64,000 bases of DNA. It comes from Serratia sp. UGAL515B_01 (GTDB lineage: Bacteria > Pseudomonadota > Gammaproteobacteria > Enterobacterales > Enterobacteriaceae). Of this stretch, positions 20,747 through 30,140 are shown in pieces. The notes under the pieces were generated by a model. It was not told the DNA's origin, did no database searches, and was given only the letters and a program-made list of their open reading frames with translations. The position numbers and the translations under genes were made by a program. Numbering within the stretch: position 1 is the stretch's first letter; each line of letters begins with the position of its first letter. The DNA is taken from positions 1,302,001-1,366,000 of the forward strand of contig NZ_CP109901.1 of the NCBI RefSeq assembly GCF_033095805.1, given 5' to 3'.

Positions 20747-22376
20747 CAATAACATAGCGGATGTTGAAAAGATCAAGCGCTGGTCACCGGTGTGGATTAT
20801 TCCCATTGTAACCGTGCTGATTGGAGCTTGGATCCTGGTTTATCATTTCAGCCATCAAGGGCCTGAAGTGACGCTGGTAACGACGACCGCAGAAGGATTG
20901 GAAGCGGGTAAAACCAAAATCAAAAGTCGCAGTGTGGATGTAGGGACGGTAGAAAGCGTCACCTTGAGTGAAGATTTAAGCAAAGTACTGGTACAGGCTC
21001 GCCTGAACGATGGTATGAACAAGCTGCTTCGCGATGATTCTGCTTTTTGGGTGGTGAAACCGCAAATTGGCCGTGAAGGGATCTCAGGGCTAGGAACGTT
21101 GCTTTCAGGTGCTTATATTGAGCTGCAACCGGGCAGTAAAGGTAAAGCGGGAAAAGATAATTTCCAGTTACTTGATTCTCCGCCGCTGGCTTCGCCTGAT
21201 GCCAAAGGGTTACGTATATTGCTGGACAGTGATAAATCAGGTCAGTTGAACGCTGGCGATCCGGTATTGTTCCGTGGCTATCGCGTCGGTTCGGTAGAAA
21301 CCAGTTATTTTGACGCTAAATTGCGCGCTATGCGTTATCAACTCTTTATTTCAGCACCTTATGACCAACTGGTGACCAGTAATGTACGTTTTTGGAAAGA
21401 CAGCGGAGTGGCGTTTGACATGTCTGCGCAGGGAATGCGTCTGGAAATGGGCTCACTGACAACGCTATTTAGTGGTGGTGTGAGTTTTGAAGTGCCAGAA
21501 GGCTGGGAGCGTGGTGAACCAGTCAAAAATAAGGCTGAGTTCGAGTTATTCGATAGCCAGCGTAACATCCAGGATTCTCTATATACAGAGCATAATGACT
21601 ATCTGGTGTTTTTCTCTGATTCGATTCGTGGACTACAACCGGGAGCACCGGTGGAATTCCGTGGTATTCGTCTTGGTACTGTAGGGCAGGTACCTTTCTT
21701 CAAAGAAGGTATGCCGCAGATATTGGATAGTGATTACCGTATTCCCGTGCTTATACGCATTGAACCCGATCGCTTTAGGCAACAGTTAGGTAAAAACTTT
21801 GATATTGAGCAGCATCTGAAGGAAGCACAGTCACGTGGTTTGCGAGCCTCGCTGAAATCTGCCAACTTGTTGACGGGAGCGCTGTATATTGATCTGGATT
21901 TCTATCCGCAAGAGAAGTTATTGAAAGGGCCGCGCGAACTGTTTGGTTATCCTATCTTGCCAAGTATGAGTAGTGGTTTGGCGCAGATACAGCTCAAACT
22001 AATGCAGACATTGGATAAGATAAATTCAATACCGCTGAATCCAATGATTGATGAAGCGACCAAAACGTTGGCTGAAAGTAAAAAAACCATGCAGTCTACG
22101 CAGCAAACCTTGAAATCTCTGAATGACATCATTGGCAGTAAAGAGATGAAAGCATTGCCTGCGGATATGCAGAAAACGTTGCAAGAACTCAATCGAAGCA
22201 TGAAAGGGTTCCAACCGGGTTCACCTGCTTACGAAAAAATGGTGGCGGATATGCAGCGTCTTGATCAGGTGCTACGTGAGCTGCAGCCAGTGCTTCGCAC
22301 TTTGAATGACAAGAGCAATGCCCTGGTATTCGAAGCCGCGGGCACTGATGACCCTCAGCCCAAGAAGGCCAAATGA
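20733..22376 (+). CDS. pqiB: MCE-domain intermembrane transport protein PqiB
   Basis: MCE-family protein that forms the periplasm-spanning tube of the Pqi lipid-transport system. The 547 residues have one N-terminal transmembrane helix (VWIIPIVTVLIGAWILVYHF) and three MCE domains (starting around GPEVTLVTTTAEGLEAGKT, then GLRILLDSDKSGQLNAGDP and DYLVFFSDSIRGLQPGAP). A C-terminal helical region (residues about 415-520) builds the long needle. The gene overlaps pqiA and pqiC, so the operon is translationally coupled. Confidence 0.95.
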   Translation: MKESNNNIADVEKIKRWSPVWIIPIVTVLIGAWILVYHFSHQGPEVTLVTTTAEGLEAGKTKIKSRSVDVGTVESVTLSEDLSKVLVQARLNDGMNKLLRDDSAFWVVKPQIGREGISGLGTLLSGAYIELQPGSKGKAGKDNFQLLDSPPLASPDAKGLRILLDSDKSGQLNAGDPVLFRGYRVGSVETSYFDAKLRAMRYQLFISAPYDQLVTSNVRFWKDSGVAFDMSAQGMRLEMGSLTTLFSGGVSFEVPEGWERGEPVKNKAEFELFDSQRNIQDSLYTEHNDYLVFFSDSIRGLQPGAPVEFRGIRLGTVGQVPFFKEGMPQILDSDYRIPVLIRIEPDRFRQQLGKNFDIEQHLKEAQSRGLRASLKSANLLTGALYIDLDFYPQEKLLKGPRELFGYPILPSMSSGLAQIQLKLMQTLDKINSIPLNPMIDEATKTLAESKKTMQSTQQTLKSLNDIIGSKEMKALPADMQKTLQELNRSMKGFQPGSPAYEKMVADMQRLDQVLRELQPVLRTLNDKSNALVFEAAGTDDPQPKKAK

Positions 22377-22933
22377 TGAAGAAATGGATCCCAATAGTCT
22401 TGGTGATGTTATTGAGTGCCTGCGGAAGCACACCAAGTAAGACTTACTACCAGTTGCCAGCCTTAGGCACTCCAAGTCAAGTGAATGGAGCCTCGGTGCC
22501 ACGTCAGCTCTGGCTGGAACACGTCAGTGTGGCAGATTTTTTGGCACAGAACGGCCTGGTTTATCAGACCAGTGACGTGCGGTTTGTAACCGCACAAAAT
22601 AATCTATGGGCTAGTCCGTTGGATCAACAACTGCAACAGACGCTGGTAACTAACCTTGGCGGTGCATTACCTGGATGGGTAGTATCATCACAATCCATGA
22701 ACAGCGATCAGGATGTGCTTAATGTTACTATCAGCGGTTTCCATGGCCGTTATGATGGTAAAGCGATTGTTCAAGGGGAGTGGGTACTGAACCATCAAGG
22801 GCATCTGATTAAACGGCCATTCAATATAGAGTTGAAGCAAGATGAAGATGGCTATGATGCATTAGTTCGAAGCCTAGCCCAAGCTTGGCAGAAGGAAGCG
22901 CAGGAGATAGCAAACCAAGCTGCTCGTCTTTAG
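22373..22933 (+). CDS. pqiC: Outer-membrane lipoprotein PqiC
   Basis: Lipoprotein that links the PqiB tube to the outer membrane. It has 186 residues with a short signal peptide and a lipobox LLSAC at about residues 13-17. The rest is an ABC-type-transport auxiliary (DUF330) domain. The ATG overlaps the pqiB stop in an ATGATGA. It was formerly called ymbA. A terminator follows at 22966. Confidence 0.93.
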   Translation: MMKKWIPIVLVMLLSACGSTPSKTYYQLPALGTPSQVNGASVPRQLWLEHVSVADFLAQNGLVYQTSDVRFVTAQNNLWASPLDQQLQQTLVTNLGGALPGWVVSSQSMNSDQDVLNVTISGFHGRYDGKAIVQGEWVLNHQGHLIKRPFNIELKQDEDGYDALVRSLAQAWQKEAQEIANQAARL

Positions 22934-22965
22934 CTACAACCTATATCAAAATTAATCTAGCTTTT

Positions 22966-23008
22966 ATCCCGGTAAGGAACTTAAAAAGACCTTGCCGGGA
23001 TTTTTTTG
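22966..23008 (+). terminator. pqiABC operon terminator
   Basis: A 12-bp stem with one G:U pair (ATCCCGGTAAGG with CCTTGCCGGGAT) followed by seven T residues lies 32 bp after the pqiC stop. Confidence 0.88.
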
Positions 23009-23205
23009 TTATTTATCAATGTATTGAATTTTATTTATGTTTATCAGTTAGTTGGTTCATTTTTTGTGCATAGTTCACAAATATGACACCGTTATTAAGC
23101 CCGTTTATTGATCTTCGCTGCATTTAGCGCTATTCCTTTAAAGTGGCTGTTTATAAAACGGTCATTGTTTTCTTTCCACCAGAGTAAAAATGAGGGAAAC
23201 GAGGC

Positions 23206-23373
23206 ATGAAAAGACAGAAAAGAGATCGTCTGGAGCGGGCTCAATCACGTGGTTATCAAGCAGGTATTGCAGGACGTTCGAGGGAGATTTGTCCCTATCA
23301 ATCTTTAGATGCACGGGCTAACTGGCTGGGAGGTTGGCGAAAAGCCATGGAGGACAGGGCTGTGACCGCTTAA
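23206..23373 (+). CDS. rmf: Ribosome modulation factor
   Basis: Small basic protein that binds 70S ribosomes in stationary phase and pairs them into inactive 100S dimers. The 55-residue product begins MKRQKRDRLERAQSRGYQ and contains AGIAGRSREICPYQ, matching E. coli RMF over its whole length. The start is preceded by a GAGG site (GGGAAACGAGGC). In E. coli its promoter responds to ppGpp. It lies between pqiC and fabA in the conserved order and has its own terminator. Confidence 0.96.
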   Translation: MKRQKRDRLERAQSRGYQAGIAGRSREICPYQSLDARANWLGGWRKAMEDRAVTA

Positions 23374-23399
23374 GCGGCTCTCTGTCATGAGTAAGGGAC

Positions 23400-23429
23400 A
23401 ACCTCCGCCAAGGCGGAGGTTATTGTTTT
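23400..23429 (+). terminator. Terminator between rmf and fabA
   Basis: A 10-bp perfect stem (AACCTCCGCC with GGCGGAGGTT, two-base loop) followed by ATTGTTTT. It lies 26 bp past rmf and 15 bp short of the fabA stop on the other strand, so it can serve both convergent genes. Confidence 0.85.
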
Positions 23430-23444
23430 AAAACTAAGGGAGAC

Positions 23445-23963
23445 TTAGAAAACCCCGGTGTCCTTGAAAAGGCCCACCTTAAGGTCGCTGGCAGTATAGA
23501 TAACTTTGCCATCGACCAGAACTTCTCCATCGGCAACACCCATGATTAGCTTACGCGTGATCACACGTTTAAAATTGATGCGGTAGGTTACTTTCTTAGC
23601 GGTTGGCAAAACCTGACCAGTGAACTTCACTTCACCTACGCCAAGAGCACGGCCTTTGCCTTCACCGCCCAACCAGCCCAGGTAGAATCCAACCAACTGC
23701 CACATAGCATCCAATCCTAGGCAGCCTGGCATCACAGGGTCACCAATGAAGTGACAACCAAAAAACCACAGGTCTGGATGGATATCAAGTTCAGCCTCAA
23801 CGTAGCCTTTATTATGGCTACCACCGTCCACGGTCATTTTTACTACGCGGTCCATCATTAGCATGTTACCTGCCGGCAACGGCGGGCCACCAGCACCAAA
23901 CAGCTCACCACGTCCAGATGCTTCAAGGTCTTCTTTCGTATAGGATTCGCGTTTCTCTACCAT
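23445..23963 (-). CDS. fabA: 3-hydroxydecanoyl-ACP dehydratase/isomerase
   Basis: Dehydrates 3-hydroxydecanoyl-ACP and isomerises the trans-2 to the cis-3 product, the entry step to unsaturated fatty acids. It has 172 residues, the E. coli length. The hot-dog-fold active-site histidine is in [10 protein letters not shown] (residue 71 counting Met) and the aspartate in GLDAMWQ (residue 85). The start is at [13 protein letters not shown]; the longer frame adds 11 unrelated residues. The upstream region carries FadR- and FabR-like sites. Confidence 0.97.
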   Translation of the reverse strand: MVEKRESYTKEDLEASGRGELFGAGGPPLPAGNMLMMDRVVKMTVDGGSHNKGYVEAELDIHPDLWFFGCHFIGDPVMPGCLGLDAMWQLVGFYLGWLGGEGKGRALGVGEVKFTGQVLPTAKKVTYRINFKRVITRKLIMGVADGEVLVDGKVIYTASDLKVGLFKDTGVF

Positions 23964-24001
23964 GTTCTTAGTGGGCCTTATTTTAATTAAAAACACAGGC
24001 T

Positions 24002-24036
24002 AGCCTACAGATGTACACTGAACAAGTCCAATCAAC
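24002..24036 (-). promoter_or_regulatory. FadR and FabR sites of the fabA promoter
   Basis: On the minus strand GTTGATTGGACTTGTTC (24020-24036) matches the fabA FadR activator site of E. coli. It runs directly into AGTGTACATCTGTAGGCT (24002-24019), which sits where the FabR repressor palindrome lies. The site overlaps the last codons of ycbZ. The assignment is by recall of the E. coli fabA promoter layout. Confidence 0.6.
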
Positions 24037-25801
24037 TGTGGTTAAACCAGTTGAGCCAGCGTAGTGGCCAAGGCCACTGACGACGTTCCTGTGGGTTCAC
24101 TTGTGCTATCCGCTCTTGGATCGCAGCCAGCAAGTTTGGCTGCTGTTCATCGGAATACGGGTATCCGGTTAATAATGGTAAGGCTTCAGCTACGCTGTCT
24201 ACCGCCCATAAGTGGAACTGACCTTCACGTACGGCTTCGACAACATCCGCACGCAGGCAAAGATGGCGTACGTTGCTTGCAGGAAGAATAACTCCTTGTT
24301 TCCCCGTTAAGCCTCTGCGGAGACAAACTTCGAAGAAACCTTCAATTTTCTCGTTTACCCCACCGATAGGTTGAACATTACCAAATTGGTCAACGGAACC
24401 TGTCACTGCGATTTGTTGAGTGATTGGTTGTTGTGACAACGCGCTGACTAGCGCACAAAGCTCTGCCAGTGATGCACTGTCACCATCAACTTCACCATAT
24501 GATTGTTCGAAAACAATCGACGCGGAGAAGGGGAGTTGTTGGTCGAGTTCCAACTCAGAAATCAGAAAAGCCTGCATAATCATCATGCCTTTGGCGTGCA
24601 GATTTCCCCCTAATTCGGCCTTGCGCTCAACGTCAGTGAACTCACCGTCGCCAAGGTGAACGACACAACTTATGCGTGACGGTTCACCGAAGCTACGTGG
24701 ATGACCTGGATAATCCAACACCGAAAGACCATTGATCTGACCAATGACGTCACCTTCGGTTTCGATCATGATCTGGCCCAGCTCTATCTCATCCTGCATT
24801 CGTTCAGCTAGGTAGCTCTCACGCCATTCACGGGCATTCAGCGCAGCTTCCAACGCTTTTGCTGTGATTTTTTCCTCTTCAACATACAAAGCAGCCTCTG
24901 AGAGTTGTTGGCTGACCCAAACAGGAGACAACGGTAGATTACCTTGGTCACCTGTATAGCGTACGGCCTGAATCATCAGAGGTTGCCATGCATCGTTAGC
25001 TAATGGGGGTAACTGTTGTTCGGCAATAACGGCGTTGACATAGCTGCACCATTGCGCCATATCCTCTGGCTCGGTGAGTTGAAGGTCATCCTCATACTCG
25101 CCGTAGATAGCCTGTTCGCACAATTCTGGTTCGATATCATGAAAGTCTGCAAGACCATGACGATCCCCTACCACAATCAGGCGTAATTCTAGTGGCATTG
25201 GCGGAATATAAACCGGTAATGGTCTGGTTTCATCCGGCGTAAACCATTGGAACTGGCGTTGAGTGATCATTTGTTTGAGACGCAGCCACAATAGCGGTTG
25301 TGCTAGCAAAGCTCGTGCAGATAGGATCAATACACCGCCGTTAGCCTGGTGGATAAGACCCGATTGCAAAGTAATCTCGCCATTATGGACTCTGACGCAA
25401 CCGAATAATTGTTCCGGTTCAATCCACTCTTGATAAACACAAGCCCCGCCTGCAGCAAAAGGCTCATCACCACGAATAGCTTCCTTAAGGCTGACTTTTT
25501 CAGTTTCAATCACATAGTGGCTGCCTTGAAGCGTTTTTGGCGGTTGCAATTGTTCTACAACTCGGGCGGTCAATGCCAGATACTCATACGTTTCCTGCGC
25601 CTTCAGCAGCATAAAACGCGGCTGAGACTGTGGATGTAAGAATAGCGTCAGTGCGTTCTCCAAACGAGGTTGGATCGCCGAAAAGGCGATAGGTGCCAGT
25701 TGAGTAGCAGAATCGAAAATCGCCTGATAAGGCGCAGCAGTAGGCAACAAAGATTGCCATTCAAGTCGGTTATTGGTCAAAGTGTTAGATGCAATCGTCA
25801 A
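24032..25801 (-). CDS. ycbZ: Lon-like protease family protein YcbZ
   Basis: Member of the Lon protease family lacking an obvious AAA+ ATPase core. The 589 residues align with E. coli YcbZ (586 aa). The C-terminal proteolytic domain is complete, with the catalytic serine in EVDGDSASLAEL and the lysine in GGVNEKIEGFF forming the Ser-Lys dyad. The N-terminal half is helical, and residues around EPELCEQAIYGEYEDDLQ resemble the degenerate Lon-like region. Its substrate is not established. It is followed closely by fabA on the same strand. Confidence 0.93.
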   Translation of the reverse strand: MTIASNTLTNNRLEWQSLLPTAAPYQAIFDSATQLAPIAFSAIQPRLENALTLFLHPQSQPRFMLLKAQETYEYLALTARVVEQLQPPKTLQGSHYVIETEKVSLKEAIRGDEPFAAGGACVYQEWIEPEQLFGCVRVHNGEITLQSGLIHQANGGVLILSARALLAQPLLWLRLKQMITQRQFQWFTPDETRPLPVYIPPMPLELRLIVVGDRHGLADFHDIEPELCEQAIYGEYEDDLQLTEPEDMAQWCSYVNAVIAEQQLPPLANDAWQPLMIQAVRYTGDQGNLPLSPVWVSQQLSEAALYVEEEKITAKALEAALNAREWRESYLAERMQDEIELGQIMIETEGDVIGQINGLSVLDYPGHPRSFGEPSRISCVVHLGDGEFTDVERKAELGGNLHAKGMMIMQAFLISELELDQQLPFSASIVFEQSYGEVDGDSASLAELCALVSALSQQPITQQIAVTGSVDQFGNVQPIGGVNEKIEGFFEVCLRRGLTGKQGVILPASNVRHLCLRADVVEAVREGQFHLWAVDSVAEALPLLTGYPYSDEQQPNLLAAIQERIAQVNPQERRQWPWPLRWLNWFNHS

Positions 25802-25989
25802 AAAGGGAAAGCGCGATTATACAAGAATAACGCTCGCTTGATACATGCAGAGTCAACGTTGATGACTAAGAGTTTGATATCGAGATGAGATTGTTTAAAA
25901 AACAATCTAAAACACGTTTTAAATACTGGGGAAAGTCAGTTTAAAACTGTTATGCTTACCAAAGTTACGCGGTCACAGAAGAGTTAACG

Positions 25990-26448
25990 ATGAAATATCA
26001 GCAACTGGAAAATCTTGAAAGCGGTTGGAAATGGGCATATTTAGTTAAAAAGTATCGGGAAGGTGAATCAATAACCCGCCATATTGAAATTAGCGCTGCT
26101 CAAGAAGCTATTGATAAGTTGCTGAAATTTGAGAATGAACCGGTAAAAGTATTGGTGTGGATTAATGAGCACATGAATCCGGCATTGGAAAATCGGATGA
26201 AGCAAACAATCCGTGCTCGGCGTAAGCGTCACTTTAACGCGGAACATCAACACACGCGCAAGAAATCTATCGATCTGGAGTACCTGGTTTGGCAACGGTT
26301 GGCAGCGTTGGCACATCGTCGAGGCGTAACGTTGTCGGAAACTGTTGTACAGTTGATCGAAGACGCAGAGCATAAAGAGAAGTATGCCAGCCAGGTATCA
26401 TCATTGAAACAAGATCTAAAGGCGATGCTTGGTAAAGAAAACGACTAG
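25990..26448 (+). CDS. matP: Ter macrodomain organiser MatP
   Basis: DNA-binding protein that recognises matS sites in the chromosome terminus and condenses the Ter macrodomain, linking it to the divisome through ZapB. The 152-residue protein has an N-terminal four-helix part ([21 protein letters not shown]) and a ribbon-helix-helix domain around [22 protein letters not shown]-terminal coiled coil follows. It is divergent from ycbZ and adjacent to ompA as in E. coli. Confidence 0.96.
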   Translation: MKYQQLENLESGWKWAYLVKKYREGESITRHIEISAAQEAIDKLLKFENEPVKVLVWINEHMNPALENRMKQTIRARRKRHFNAEHQHTRKKSIDLEYLVWQRLAALAHRRGVTLSETVVQLIEDAEHKEKYASQVSSLKQDLKAMLGKEND

Positions 26449-26599
26449 CAAAGCTAAAAAATTACAGACCAAAAAGAACCCACTTAGCGCTGAGGGATCC
26501 CCAGTAATGAGCGGGTAAAAAAGACAGGCATAGTGATTTGTGATCTGCTGATTGGGGGGTTAGAAATTCTGTGTCATTGATTGTGTAATCTTCAATGAG

Positions 26600-27110
26600 A
26601 TCACGTCTATCTGCAGAGTATGTCAGAATTTCCTCCGTGATGCTTTAGCTCCGTTTCACAGATACCGACAAAATGCTTTGCTGGATGTTACCATTCCACT
26701 CATCAATGGCGCGTTACTGATGCTTACCAGCATCGGGCGTTATTTACCCGGAATGGCTCAGGTCAAAAATAAAATCAAACGTGTTGCTCGTTCGCTGGGC
26801 TATGAATCGCTACATCGGGATACTCTACTGCTTTTTAGCAATATTATCTCGATGATCACGAGTCAGCTGTTTCTGTGGGTTATTGCCGTTGACTGGAGTG
26901 GCTACCCGTCTCAGGAACATCGCGTTCTTCATGCCAGCCTTGATCCGTGATGTGCGTTCGATGCCTCTATTAAGTTGGGATATTCCACCCGAAAAACAGC
27001 AAAACTCGCAGGCACAGAAAGACTTCCTTAATGCACTTACCGGCGCAGTGAATACCCAGGCTAGAGTCATTATTGCTATTGATGCAGGATTCCAGCGTGC
27101 TCATCGCTAA
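26600..27110 (+). pseudogene. IS4-family transposase remnant
   Basis: Remains of an IS10-like DDE transposase. Frame one (to 26950) reads LINGALLMLTSIGRYLPG, then KNKIKRVARSLGY and IAVDWSGYPSQEHRVL with the first catalytic aspartate. After a frameshift near 26900, frame two continues to IIAIDAGFQ, the second catalytic aspartate. The glutamate part and both ends are gone, so about a third of a 400-residue protein is left. It has inserted into the normally short matP-ompA gap. No inverted ends were seen. Confidence 0.65.
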
Positions 27111-27154
27111 CGTTAGCGGAGAATGTCCTTCGACACCTCCGCTAATATTAAAGA

Positions 27155-27175
27155 GAACGGTGCTCAGCACCGTTC
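27155..27175. other. Perfect hairpin near ompA 3' end
   Basis: A 10-bp perfect stem (GAACGGTGCT with AGCACCGTTC, one-base spacer) at the right edge of the IS4 remnant. No T-run follows on either strand. Nothing else is recognisable from 27111 to 27281 apart from an imperfect GC-rich stem around 27241-27262 that could end ompA transcription. Confidence 0.4.
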
Positions 27176-27281
27176 TTAGTCACCTTGTCGAAACCTACCG
27201 GAATAAAGTGCTGGTTTGTCAGCGCTGATTTATGCGGATACCTCAGCGCTTAGCGGGGTTTCTAATGACAGTTCAAAGATT

Positions 27282-28370
27282 TTACTTAGCAGTATCTTGC
27301 TGAGACACAACTTCTTTGATGCCACGAACTTCGATCTCTACGCGGCGATCTGGAGCCAAGCAAGCGATCTGTGCTGCGGTAGCACGGCCTGAGCGGTAAC
27401 CACAAGAGTCACCTGTAACTGGGTTAGCTTTACCCATGCCACGTGCAGAGATTTTGTCTGAAGGAATACCTTTAGAAACCAGGTAATCTACAACGCTTTG
27501 TGCACGCTGCTCAGACAAACGCTGGTTAGACTGGACAGAACCTACAGCATCAGTAAAACCAACAACGACTACTGAACCGTCTTTAGGATCCATTGAACTC
27601 AACTGTGAATACAGTTGATCCAGTGCGTTTTGGCCTTCTGGCTTCAGAGTGGATTTACCGAAGTTGAACAAAACGTCAGAAGTTAAAGTGAACTTCTTGG
27701 TTTCAACAGTTGGAGCTGGAGCCGGAGCCGGAGCAATCACTGGAGCAGCAGTTGTATCCTGACCAAAACGGTAGGAAACGCCAACGCTCAGCATGCCGTT
27801 ATCTGGACGAGCACCAACGGTAGCTTTATCACCGATGTTGTTGGTCCACTGATAGTCCAGACGCGTAGCCAGGTTTTGGGTCAGTGCGTATTCAACACCC
27901 AATGCTGCCAGAGGAGAAATGCCGGTATCGTTAGCACTTGTGCGCAGGCTGTTTGCAGTGTCTGCACCGAAATTAGCGGTAGCATCCGCACGCCAAACCA
28001 TACCACCCAGACGTGTATAGATATCCAGGTCGTTCATGATTGGGTAGCTCAATTTGGTGGCCAACTGAACGCCTTGTGCTTTAAACGCACCATTGTTCAC
28101 ATCACCTTTATAAGGCATGCGGCCAAGCCAGTCATAGCCCATTTCAAAACCGAGATACTGATTTGCCTGGTAACCTAAATATGCACCGGCACCCAGTTGG
28201 CTGTTATGGGTAGGACCATTACCTACAGTACCATTAACAAATGAATTGTCATGGAATTGTGACCAACCCAGTTTTGCACCAGTGTACCAAGTATTATCTT
28301 TTGGGGCGGCTTGCGCTACGGTAGCGAAACCAGCCAATGCCACTGCTAATGCGATAGCTGTCTTTTTCAT
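27282..28370 (-). CDS. ompA: Outer membrane protein A
   Basis: Abundant outer-membrane protein that anchors the envelope to peptidoglycan. The 362-residue precursor starts [15 protein letters not shown] with a signal peptide ending AQA. The mature part is an eight-stranded barrel (residues about 22-190), a proline-alanine hinge (APAPAPAP) and a C-terminal OmpA/MotB domain with [13 protein letters not shown] and the GFTDAVGS peptidoglycan-binding motif. The disulfide cysteines of the C-terminal domain are present. The upstream in-frame extension is not part of the protein; a GAGGCG site precedes the chosen ATG. Confidence 0.97.
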   Translation of the reverse strand: MKKTAIALAVALAGFATVAQAAPKDNTWYTGAKLGWSQFHDNSFVNGTVGNGPTHNSQLGAGAYLGYQANQYLGFEMGYDWLGRMPYKGDVNNGAFKAQGVQLATKLSYPIMNDLDIYTRLGGMVWRADATANFGADTANSLRTSANDTGISPLAALGVEYALTQNLATRLDYQWTNNIGDKATVGARPDNGMLSVGVSYRFGQDTTAAPVIAPAPAPAPTVETKKFTLTSDVLFNFGKSTLKPEGQNALDQLYSQLSSMDPKDGSVVVVGFTDAVGSVQSNQRLSEQRAQSVVDYLVSKGIPSDKISARGMGKANPVTGDSCGYRSGRATAAQIACLAPDRRVEIEVRGIKEVVSQQDTAK

Positions 28371-28730
28371 TTTGCGCCTCGTTATCATCCAAATACCCAA
28401 TAGGCTTTAAAACTTGCTAGAGCCTTTGGTTTAAATTCCTTCGCCAAGGTTTTAACCCTCGTCTGTTACTTTGCCAGCTTTTCTGACGTTTTGGGATAAC
28501 CTTGGCGTGCTAAAGTCTACAACGTAGAGCGAAAGTTACAAGTGTGATGTGATAAAGCTCTAAAAAAAAACATCGAACTGTACATATCAACTAAGATTTT
28601 GGTGGGAGTAATAAGGTTTTTCTTACAAGCCAAAACCGAAGCGGAGCCGCGCCAGGACTCGCTCGGTGTGTCATCCCTTAGTGGGAAATGTGGCAAGGGC
28701 AATAGCTGCTGAGAATAGTCCTAAATTTAA
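28371..28730 (-). other. ompA leader and promoter region
   Basis: A 360-bp gene-free gap between sulA and ompA, both leftward. It should hold the ompA promoter and the long, stabilising 5' leader known from E. coli, which several sRNAs target. The sulA end is also here. No open reading frame with features is seen. Confidence 0.5.
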
Positions 28731-29237
28731 TCAATGATATAAAGGCGAGTGAATCTTTATGGTTGAACAGTGTCTGCGTGAAGTCGCAACATCTTGTTGG
28801 GGGCGCATGATAAAACCATAAGCGTTCCCCAAATCTGCTGCCTGGCTTAATTTCAGGCGCTCTTGTTCTGTGAGATCGGGTAACCACCCAAGCACTACAC
28901 TGTAATTTCCTGTCAGTAACGCCCTTGCCATAGCATCTACAGTAGCCATAGGGCTAATTTGGTTAAGTTGTACAACCTTATGGACAGGGAGTTTAGCTTG
29001 TGCAATCCAGGATTTGCTGAGTTTTTGCTGTGGAGTCAGCCACAACAGCCAGCGCGACTGCATACTTAACTGCTGTAGTAGAGGCAGCAGCAATTGAGCT
29101 ACTACTGGTTGCTGTTCGTTGTAAACGAATTCACTAATGAGGCCATACCTGTTGGTTTCTTTGACGGTGCCAACAACCTGACCAGTTGCCTGAGAACCCA
29201 GACTGAAATGGGGCTGATAAAGTGATTGAGTACCCAT
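28731..29237 (-). CDS. sulA: SOS cell-division inhibitor SulA
   Basis: Binds FtsZ and blocks septum formation during the SOS response; normally removed by Lon. The 168-residue product aligns with E. coli SulA (169 aa). The central TGLIS-like segment ([14 protein letters not shown]), the [25 protein letters not shown] core and the C-terminal IHSPLYH, the Lon-recognition tail, are visible. A LexA operator lies 23-42 bp upstream of the start. Confidence 0.95.
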   Translation of the reverse strand: MGTQSLYQPHFSLGSQATGQVVGTVKETNRYGLISEFVYNEQQPVVAQLLLPLLQQLSMQSRWLLWLTPQQKLSKSWIAQAKLPVHKVVQLNQISPMATVDAMARALLTGNYSVVLGWLPDLTEQERLKLSQAADLGNAYGFIMRPQQDVATSRRHCSTIKIHSPLYH

Positions 29238-29259
29238 GTAGTATCCCGCCTAGCAATAT

Positions 29260-29279
29260 TACTGTATTTATATACAGTA
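29260..29279 (-). promoter_or_regulatory. LexA operator (SOS box) of sulA
   Basis: The near-perfect palindrome CTGTATTTATATACAG, flanked by TA on both sides, fits the LexA consensus CTGT-N8-ACAG with all eight fixed bases. It is placed just upstream of sulA, as expected for SOS control. Confidence 0.92.
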
Positions 29280-29471
29280 TATCCATCGAGACAGAAGATC
29301 AACCCAAATTTTCGTGATGCTTCGCATAATTGAGATCATTTTTTATACGTCTGGATTTTATGATTGGCACCAATAGCGATAATGCGTATTTTCCTTAATT
29401 AGTTGTTCCAGTTACATTTATTTCATAAGTGAATGTATTCGATAATTGTTATCGATATAAAGGAGGTCTTA

Positions 29472-30140
29472 ATGAAAGGAGGATCCGCAAGGAGAATCGA
29501 ACAGGCAAAAATCTTCTTTGCTGAGTTAGGGAAGATTTCTACACGCTCGCAATTTGGTGGGTATGGATTGTTAGCTGATGGCACGATGTTTGCCGTAGTT
29601 GCTGAAGGTGAACTGTATTTACGTGCTACAGAGAGTCTTGAACCGGTATTCCGTGGACGGGGCATGACGAATATGACCTATTTAAAACGTGGTGTTCCAA
29701 TGACCATGAGGTATTACCGGGTAGACGAACGATTATGGTCAGAGCGCCAAGAACTATCTGCACTCGCTTTGCAAGCTGTGCGTGAAGCACGTAAAGAGAT
29801 CAAAGTTAGAAAACGGCGCAAAGGCAGGTTGAAAGACTTACCTAACATAGATGTATCATTAGAACGTTTACTATGGCGATCTGGCGTACAGAATATCTAT
29901 GAGCTGCGCCTATTGGGTGCTGAGCAAGCCTATCTCAGGTTGCTTGAGCAACAAAAAAGTCTGGGCATAAAAATTCTGATGTCACTAGCTGGTGCGATGG
30001 CCGGGTATCACCATGTTGCATTGCCAAGATGGAGACGAAAAGAACTTACTGAATGGTTCGATGCAACCATAGTCATAATACCTTCCGGTTTCGAAGCAAG
30101 AACGGAAAAAAGAGTATTCAGACAGCATATCAATAATTAG
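29472..30140 (+). CDS. sxy: TfoX/Sxy family DNA transformation regulator
   Basis: Co-activator that works with CRP at CRP-S promoters of competence genes in gammaproteobacteria. The 222-residue product has the N-terminal TfoX domain (FGGYGLLADGTMFAVVAEGELYLRA) and the C-terminal TfoX domain (RLKDLPNIDVSLERLLWRSGV). The upstream in-frame ATG is rejected because a strong AAAGGAGGT site precedes the ATG at 29472. It is divergent from sulA and convergent with yccS, whose stop overlaps it by four bases. Confidence 0.93.
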   Translation: MKGGSARRIEQAKIFFAELGKISTRSQFGGYGLLADGTMFAVVAEGELYLRATESLEPVFRGRGMTNMTYLKRGVPMTMRYYRVDERLWSERQELSALALQAVREARKEIKVRKRRKGRLKDLPNIDVSLERLLWRSGVQNIYELRLLGAEQAYLRLLEQQKSLGIKILMSLAGAMAGYHHVALPRWRRKELTEWFDATIVIIPSGFEARTEKRVFRQHINN

